Positions 14,992-19,882 of a stretch of DNA of 19,882 bases are shown here, piece after piece. The DNA is from Anaerococcus sp. (GTDB lineage: Bacteria; Bacillota; Clostridia; Tissierellales; Peptoniphilaceae). How positions within the stretch are numbered: the stretch's first letter is position 1; the number at the start of each line of letters is the position of its first letter. The translations under genes and the position numbers were made by a program. The stretch spans positions 1 to 19,882 of the forward strand of contig NZ_JAPJPG010000030.1 of NCBI RefSeq assembly GCF_030825785.1. Direction: 5' to 3'. The notes beneath the pieces are model-generated. The model ran no database searches. It worked only from the letters and a program-made list of their open reading frames with translations, and had not been told where the DNA came from.

Positions 14992-16407
14992 TTATTTTAT
15001 TTTCTTCAAAAGCTCAACTAAGAACTTATAGTTATTCGCTACAGATTCTATATTACATTTTTCTACTGGTGAGTGGGCTCCTTGGATTTCTGGGCCGAAG
15101 GAGATCATTTCTACTTGTGGGATTTCTTTTTTGAATAGACCACATTCTAGTCCACCGTGGGTTGTTCCTACTATTAGGTCATCTCCGTGGATAGATTTCC
15201 AAGTTTCATTTGCTAGGTCTATTAGTGAACTTTCTTCTCTTTGCCAGCCTGAGTATTGGTTGGTTATTTCGTAAGTTCCTCCGAATCTTTCTACTATTGC
15301 CATGGCGATTTCTGCCCTATTAAGCTTAGCAGAGTCTACTTCAGATCTGATCATTGAGTGAAACATTATGGTATCTTCTCTGTTTTCTAGAAGGCCTAGA
15401 TTTGATGATGTTACTATATTGTCCTTATATTTTTTGTAGAGACCGTCTGGTAGGGCAAAGATTGCATCTAGGATGTCCTTACTTACTTTTTGGCTTAGGA
15501 CTTTGCCATCATAATCTCTCTTTTCTACAGTGATTTTTCCTTTTGGATCTGAGTCCTTGTATTCATTTAAGACATCTTTAATTCTTTTTTCAATTTCTCC
15601 AATAGCCTTATTCCTATCCTTAACTGCTACTAGGCCGTAGGCTGTAGTTGGGATGGCGTTTCTCTTAACTCCACCCTTTATGTCTGCGATTTGTACTCCT
15701 TCTATCTTATGAAGAAGCCTTGCTAGGGTTTTGATGGCGTTACATCTGAACTTATCAATTTCCATACCAGAGTGGCCGCCTTCAAAGCCAGATAGGTCGA
15801 TTGCTATGAAGTCGCCGCTTATATCTTCATATTCTTTCTTAAATTCTATCTCAAGGTCAAGTCCTCCAGCGCATCCTATGGTTAGGACTCCTTCTTCTTC
15901 TGAGTCGATGTTTATTAAATAGTCTGCCTTAAGTTGGGAGAGGTCTAGGGCGTTAGCTCCAACCATGGATGTTTCTTCGCCTGTTGTAATGATTGCTTCG
16001 ATTGGTCCGTGTTCTAGCTTATCATCATCAAGGATTCCCATAATAAAGGCAACTCCGATTCCGTCATCTGCCCCAAGAGTTGTCCCATTTGCTGTAAGCC
16101 AGCCGTCTTCTACTAAAAGCTCAATTGGGTCATTGGCAAAGTCGTGGTCTGAGTCGTCTTCTTTGACACAAACCATATCCATGTGGCCTTGGAGGGCAAC
16201 GGTTGGTCTATCTTCATAGCCTTTGGAAGCTTCTTTTCTGATTATTACATTTAGGGCCTCATCTTGGATTACTTCAAGATTTCTCTCTTTGGCAAAATTT
16301 ACAAGAAAGTCTGATACTGCCTTTTCGTTTCCTGATTCTCTTGGTATTCTACTTAGTTCATAAAAGTGAGCAAATACTTCTTTTGGTTCTATATTTTTAA
16401 TTTCCAT
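14992..16407 (-). CDS. pepD: Aminoacyl-histidine dipeptidase (peptidase family M20C, PepD)
   Basis: A 471-residue cytosolic zinc dipeptidase that cleaves Xaa-His and similar dipeptides. Metal and catalytic motifs are in place: GHMDMV (74-79, His75 ligand, Asp77), LGADDGIG (111-118, Asp114), TTGEETSMVGA (141-151, catalytic Glu and ligand), INIDSEEEG, and the dimerisation-domain FEGGHSGMEI region. The length is typical. An ATG 33 bp further upstream is possible, but TAGGAGGA at 16411-16418 sets the start at MEIKNI. The start lies inside the last codons of hemZ (11-bp overlap), so translation is coupled to it. It probably supplies amino acids from peptides, as expected of a peptide-fermenting anaerobe. 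Confidence 0.92.
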   Translation of the reverse strand: MEIKNIEPKEVFAHFYELSRIPRESGNEKAVSDFLVNFAKERNLEVIQDEALNVIIRKEASKGYEDRPTVALQGHMDMVCVKEDDSDHDFANDPIELLVEDGWLTANGTTLGADDGIGVAFIMGILDDDKLEHGPIEAIITTGEETSMVGANALDLSQLKADYLINIDSEEEGVLTIGCAGGLDLEIEFKKEYEDISGDFIAIDLSGFEGGHSGMEIDKFRCNAIKTLARLLHKIEGVQIADIKGGVKRNAIPTTAYGLVAVKDRNKAIGEIEKRIKDVLNEYKDSDPKGKITVEKRDYDGKVLSQKVSKDILDAIFALPDGLYKKYKDNIVTSSNLGLLENREDTIMFHSMIRSEVDSAKLNRAEIAMAIVERFGGTYEITNQYSGWQREESSLIDLANETWKSIHGDDLIVGTTHGGLECGLFKKEIPQVEMISFGPEIQGAHSPVEKCNIESVANNYKFLVELLKKIK

Positions 16408-17713
16408 AATTCCTCCTATGTTTGTCTTTATTATACTCATTAATCATTTCATTTTTAGCCCAAATTTCTCTTTGGACCTTGTCGAAATAGTCTCTAAGGT
16501 TTCTAGAATTTCTAAATTTCTTCCCATTCATAAGCTTAGTGTTGGCATTCATACCAAGGCCAATGATGGATTCTTTCTCTTCATTTATTATAATATTATA
16601 TCTTTGGGAAGTACCGCCCCTCTCATAGCCTACATTCTCTAGATTGGATACTATATTTTTTTGCCTATAGAGATAGTAGGGTCTGTAGGAGTTCTCCTTC
16701 ACGAAATCTTCTATCATTTGGCTTATCTTAAGGCTCTCTCCCCTTTCGGCCCTGACTTTTCCTTCAAAATACTTACTTCCCACCTTCATGGCTAGGGCGT
16801 GGAAGGTTATATTATCTGGCAAAAGTTTCTCGAGAAGGTCGAAGTTTCTCCTAAAAAGCGTGCTTCCTTCCCCTACAAGACCAATTATAAAGTCCATATT
16901 AACTATAAAATCAAGGTCTTTGGCTCTTTGGTAGATTTCTAGAAAGTGGTCATAGTCGTAGGTCCTCCCTGCCCTTTCGACAATTTCTTTGTTAAAGGAC
17001 TGGGGATTTAAGGAGATACGATCTACTCCTCCATCCCTTAGGATTTCTAGCTTTCTTGTATTTAAAGTGTCTTCCCTTCCTGCCTCAAAAGTAAATTCCT
17101 TGTAGGTAAATCTCTTATTTAAAGCATCGATAAGCCTTTTTAAATCAGCTTCGCCAATGAAAGAAGGAGTTCCCCCGCCAATATAGATGGCGTCTAAGCT
17201 TTCTGGAAGATTGATATTTTCTATCTCATAGATTAGAGATGTGGTATATTCGCTCTTTTCCTTCCTATCTCCCACAATCGTAGGATAAGCGCAATACTTA
17301 CACCTAGTAGGACAGAAGGGAATGTTGATGTAAATGGAGAAGTCTTTTGGATCAAAAGATATCTTTGCTTGTTGGTTACGGATTTCTTCCAAAAGCTTAA
17401 GTTTCTCATCACTTAGCAAATATTTTTCCGAAAGATCACCTGGACTCATCTTATCTAAGAGCTTGGATGGCTTAGACCCTGTAAGATAACCCCAAGGAGA
17501 CTGGTAGCCTGTCTCTTTTACTAAAAGCTCGTAGAGAGTTCTTTTAAGATCAGCTTCCTCATATCCTATCTTTCTTTCTCTAAATATAATTTCCTTATCA
17601 TATACTTTTAGACTAGCATCTTCATCAAAAACCAAGTCATCATGGTCATAAAAAATATTTAATATATCATAAACTTGTTTTCTTTTATTATTATTTGCGA
17701 CGTAAAATTTCAT
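16397..17713 (-). CDS. hemZ: Radical SAM protein, oxygen-independent coproporphyrinogen III dehydrogenase-like (HemZ)
   Basis: A 438-residue radical SAM enzyme. The [4Fe-4S] motif CxxxCxxC is CPTRCKYC (C134, C138, C141), preceded by INIPF. GGGTP (179-183) binds S-adenosylmethionine. An N-terminal domain of about 120 residues with GYLTGSKPSKLL is the HemZ-specific extension that separates it from HemN/HemW. The family is slightly longer in Bacillus. Nothing else for haem synthesis is nearby, so a true haem role is uncertain. The ATG has a GGAGG about 20 nt upstream, a poor spacing, but an in-frame stop just upstream rules out a longer form. The next gene, pepD, overlaps its end. Confidence 0.82.
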   Translation of the reverse strand: MKFYVANNNKRKQVYDILNIFYDHDDLVFDEDASLKVYDKEIIFRERKIGYEEADLKRTLYELLVKETGYQSPWGYLTGSKPSKLLDKMSPGDLSEKYLLSDEKLKLLEEIRNQQAKISFDPKDFSIYINIPFCPTRCKYCAYPTIVGDRKEKSEYTTSLIYEIENINLPESLDAIYIGGGTPSFIGEADLKRLIDALNKRFTYKEFTFEAGREDTLNTRKLEILRDGGVDRISLNPQSFNKEIVERAGRTYDYDHFLEIYQRAKDLDFIVNMDFIIGLVGEGSTLFRRNFDLLEKLLPDNITFHALAMKVGSKYFEGKVRAERGESLKISQMIEDFVKENSYRPYYLYRQKNIVSNLENVGYERGGTSQRYNIIINEEKESIIGLGMNANTKLMNGKKFRNSRNLRDYFDKVQREIWAKNEMINEYNKDKHRRNYGN

Positions 17714-17747
17714 AGGGATACTATACTAGAATTTCCTCCAATAAAAA

Positions 17748-17763
17748 AAGCGGCGAACCGCTT
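17748..17763 (-). terminator. Terminator of the CpXC gene
   Basis: A perfect 6-bp stem AAGCGG / CCGCTT with loop CGAA, read on the minus strand directly into a run of T (seven A on the plus strand, 17743-17749). It begins 2 nt after the stop codon and ends just before the hemZ ribosome site. Confidence 0.85.
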
Positions 17764-17764
17764 A

Positions 17765-18403
17765 TTACTTGATAGCTTTAAGAAAATCGAAGGCCCGGGC
17801 CCTATCTATCACTTCAGCCTTTTCTTCAAAGTATGGCCTATATTGGTCGTAGATTTTCTCATAGATTTCTCTTAGGAAAGGAAGCTTCATAGAGTCTCCC
17901 CCTCTAGTTATAATATCAAAGGACTCATCTAGACCGTAGCGAAAGCTTGCTACTTGATCCTGACTTAGACTTAGGTCATCACTTTCTAGAAGGATATATT
18001 TCATAAGCTCAACTGCTCTTATAGAAAGACCCGCTTCCATTAAGATAATCTTTTCTCTTAAATCATTTATATCTGTAGTAAGGATTACCTCAAACTTCTC
18101 TGCCTCGTTTTTCCTCACTGCATCTAGGAGCTTGAAGGAAGACCTTAGGGCAATCCTGTTTTTGACATCAACGAAATTAGGATCGTTGATAATCATAAAC
18201 TTAAGATAGTCATCTGTGTAGACAAATCTGTAGTTTAGGATAAATTCGTTCCCACACTCAGAACAAGTCGCTTGAGCAAAAGTCCCATCTAGGATTTTCT
18301 CCCTTTCGATAGAATCTTCAAAAACTGCTGTATTAAATTCACCATCAAAACCATGACCACATTCTGGACAAGTCATGTGAAATTCTTTTAATCTTTCCTT
18401 CAT
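17765..18403 (-). CDS. CpXC-domain protein with two zinc-knuckle-like cysteine pairs
   Basis: A 212-residue protein. The N-terminus has CPECG (C12, C15) and a second CSECG (C47, C50), about 32 residues apart, the arrangement that names the CpXC family and probably binds one zinc ion. The remaining 150 residues are helical and charged and match nothing I recognise. CpXC proteins have no known function. The ribosome site AAGGGG is well placed. The gene follows the ECF transporter gene by 53 bp on the same strand and may be co-transcribed with it. It ends at its own terminator. Confidence 0.78.
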   Translation of the reverse strand: MKERLKEFHMTCPECGHGFDGEFNTAVFEDSIEREKILDGTFAQATCSECGNEFILNYRFVYTDDYLKFMIINDPNFVDVKNRIALRSSFKLLDAVRKNEAEKFEVILTTDINDLREKIILMEAGLSIRAVELMKYILLESDDLSLSQDQVASFRYGLDESFDIITRGGDSMKLPFLREIYEKIYDQYRPYFEEKAEVIDRARAFDFLKAIK

Positions 18404-18456
18404 AATAACCCCTTCATTTTTCTTTCTAAATTAATAGATACCCGAAAGCCCCTATT

Positions 18457-19002
18457 TTATTCAAACTTTACTGATTTAAGCAAAGGCATGGCAAGAATAA
18501 AGGCGATGATTACAGAAATTAGAGCATTAAATAGAGAAACTCCCGCCTTTGGTACAAGTTCTGCCATGACAGCTTCATTGGTAAAGCCCATCACAAATTT
18601 ATTTGTAATGTAAGTCTTTAATAGATATAAGAAAACATAAGTTAGCTGACCTAAGATAGCGGCTATAACAAGTCTTTTCTTATCGACAAGCTTACTTCTC
18701 TTCCTATAAATTGCTCCTGCTACGAAGGCTAGGGCAAACTTTGTGACGAAAGTTATAGGCGCTGAAGTAAAATATACTGGGTCAAATAAGTCAAACAAAG
18801 CAGATCCAAGTCCTGCCGCAAGCCCACCGAAGCCTGGTCCCATAAGGATACCTGCCAAAAGACAAAATACATTTCCTAGATGAAATCTAGTCTGACCGAA
18901 AGGAGTCATGACTGGAATTTGAAAAAATCTAGAAAATATGTAGACTAAGGCAGTAAAAAGTGCAATATAAACCATTTTTTTAGTTGTTAAATTTTTTTTC
19001 AT
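18457..19002 (-). CDS. ECF transporter S component (substrate-binding membrane subunit)
   Basis: A 181-residue membrane protein with about five or six helices. The segment FGQTRFHLGNVFCLLAGILMGPGFGGLAAGLGSALFDL is characteristic of ECF S components in the riboflavin/vitamin-transporter group. S components capture a vitamin and dock onto a shared EcfA/A'/T energising module, normally encoded elsewhere; none is in this window. The ligand cannot be told from sequence, and no riboswitch is visible in the short leader. The GAGGAGG ribosome site is strong. The gene is divergent from the unknown gene at 19075. Confidence 0.82.
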   Translation of the reverse strand: MKKNLTTKKMVYIALFTALVYIFSRFFQIPVMTPFGQTRFHLGNVFCLLAGILMGPGFGGLAAGLGSALFDLFDPVYFTSAPITFVTKFALAFVAGAIYRKRSKLVDKKRLVIAAILGQLTYVFLYLLKTYITNKFVMGFTNEAVMAELVPKAGVSLFNALISVIIAFILAMPLLKSVKFE

Positions 19003-19074
19003 AAAACCTCCTCGAAAATTATTTCATTAATAGTATAACACAAATTGTAAAGTAAAAATATAAGAGGTGATAAA

Positions 19075-19740
19075 ATGAGTAAAAATTTAGGACCAATACA
19101 TTACATGATGTATGAGAAAATCAAATTTCAAGATAAAATAACAGATTATATAATGGGAGGAAATACAGAAGAAATCGATAAGACCTTCCCAAAGGTAAAG
19201 ACAGATCCACTAGAAGACTTAGTAGATCAAGAAAACATCCACGGTTGGCTATCTTCTAGGATCGATATGGTTGAAAACAGACTAGCAAGGGCTATAAACC
19301 TATCAGAAAATCCAGAAGAAAAATTCTACGAACTAGGAAAAATCGAAGGAAGTAAGGAAAAACTAGATAGCTTCGAAGAAGTCTTCGATAAAGTAAACCT
19401 AAGACTCCTAGACGGCATGCCATGCGACAGAGCCCTAAGAGCAGGAATGGATGAAGAAGACAACCTCCTTCTAATAACAGATAAAAACCTCCACCAACAA
19501 TACGAAAAAGAAGCAATAAACCCAGAAGATTCCCTAACAGATAGCTGTGAAGGGGGCCACGACCACGAAAGCCACGAATCATTTGAGATAGGAAAAGTAA
19601 GTGGGGTAGAAAACACAAAAGAAAAATCCAAATACCACCAAATGAGATACGAATTCATAAAAGGCTTCTTAGAAAACAGCCCATTTAAGGCGGAGCTTTT
19701 GGATGGGGTGAATATTAAAATTAGTAGGGAGATATTTTAA
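19075..19740 (+). CDS. Unknown protein with a His/Asp/Glu-rich segment
   Basis: A 221-residue cytosolic protein of no family I can name; the opening GPIHYMMYEKI and the motif LLDGMPCDRAL (C117) look like conserved family features. Most of it is charged and helical. Residues 158-170 (CEGGHDHESHESF) cluster one cysteine and three histidines with acids and could bind metal; this is inference. The C-terminal YHQMRYEFIKGFL resembles a conserved tail. The ribosome site AGAGGTG supports the start. The last codons (SREIF and stop) lie within the terminal inverted repeat of a MITE-like element starting at 19727. The natural 3' end may therefore have been replaced, though only the final few residues are affected. 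Confidence 0.7.
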   Translation: MSKNLGPIHYMMYEKIKFQDKITDYIMGGNTEEIDKTFPKVKTDPLEDLVDQENIHGWLSSRIDMVENRLARAINLSENPEEKFYELGKIEGSKEKLDSFEEVFDKVNLRLLDGMPCDRALRAGMDEEDNLLLITDKNLHQQYEKEAINPEDSLTDSCEGGHDHESHESFEIGKVSGVENTKEKSKYHQMRYEFIKGFLENSPFKAELLDGVNIKISREIF

Positions 19741-19882
19741 AATATCTGAGACTAAATATTTTTAGATTGATGCTTTTAATAAAAGCATACCTGAAAAATT
19801 AAAATTTTCTTTTTATGAAGGAATCCCTTCGAACCTCTGGGAGACAACCTCTTGGGGCTTTCCGCATGCCCCATCCGGTTTT
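19727..19882. mobile_element. Second copy of the MITE-like element, inverted, cut by the window edge
   Basis: Starts GGGAGATATTTT within the last codons of the preceding gene. It then matches the reverse complement of the right half of the 14685-14958 element: AATATCTGAGACTAAATATTTTTAGA (19741 on), and CCCTTCGAACCTC-x-GGGAGACA near 19825-19846. The stretch between these blocks differs. A GC-rich hairpin TGGGGC...GCCCCA (19853-19873) takes the place of the 14-bp central stem. The far half lies outside the window. Confidence 0.72.

Noticed and set aside
16407..16440. Upstream ATG giving an 11-residue longer PepD
   Set aside because: A consensus ribosome site TAGGAGGA directly precedes the inner ATG, and the family's N-terminus aligns with the shorter form.
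18404..18456. Terminator between the ECF and CpXC genes
   Set aside because: Only a weak GGGGC/GGGT pairing is present without a T run, so co-transcription is more likely.

Overview
The window is AT-rich Gram-positive chromosomal DNA. Gene content and codon use suggest an anaerobic Firmicute, most likely a Gram-positive anaerobic coccus of the Anaerococcus/Finegoldia/Peptoniphilus group. This placement is inference. It rests on a GA-type albumin-binding module resembling those of Finegoldia, a large 2-hydroxyacyl-CoA dehydratase activase-type protein, HemZ-type radical SAM and ECF-transport genes, and low GC outside the repeats. No rRNA, tRNA, CRISPR array or prophage was seen.

Layout. Positions 1-3.6 kb form a surface-protein region. 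Two minus-strand genes encode secreted proteins with degenerate cell-wall sorting signals (APKTG and NAKTG). One carries tandem repeats and a GA module; the other has a helical domain and a Pro-rich spacer. Between them lies a decayed IS1182-type insertion sequence whose transposase has one frameshift and one in-frame stop. Positions 3.8-6.4 kb hold a two-gene minus-strand operon (FAD-dependent oxidoreductase, then alpha/beta hydrolase, joined by TAATG). Its likely terminator sits about 360 bp past the stop because a GC-rich repeat mosaic lies in between. Positions 6.5-9.3 kb are a plus-strand set: azlC, azlD (branched-chain amino acid export) and an unusual P-loop kinase related to PEP carboxykinase/HPr kinase. 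Positions 9.3-10.2 kb are a gene-free repeat mosaic of the same family as at 3.9-4.1 kb. Positions 10.3-14.5 kb are one 1424-residue activase/dehydratase-like fusion protein. Positions 15-19 kb hold minus-strand pepD, hemZ, a CpXC protein and an ECF S component. A divergent unknown gene closes the window.

The most interesting non-coding content is two families of structured repeats. (1) A 274-bp element with 16-bp terminal inverted repeats at 14685-14958 is nearly one long palindrome around a perfect 14-bp GC hairpin. A second, inverted copy starts at 19727, supplies the last codons of the final gene, and has a different GC hairpin in the same place. (2) A GC-rich mosaic occurs at 3882-4143 and 9507-10138. 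Its 58-61 bp core is inverted between two copies while both flanks keep their orientation, and one copy carries a run of perfect hairpins with 2-3 nt loops. In both families a hairpin seems to be kept while its sequence changes. No complete new multi-gene system is evident; the repeat families and the orphan kinase are the best candidates for something undescribed.
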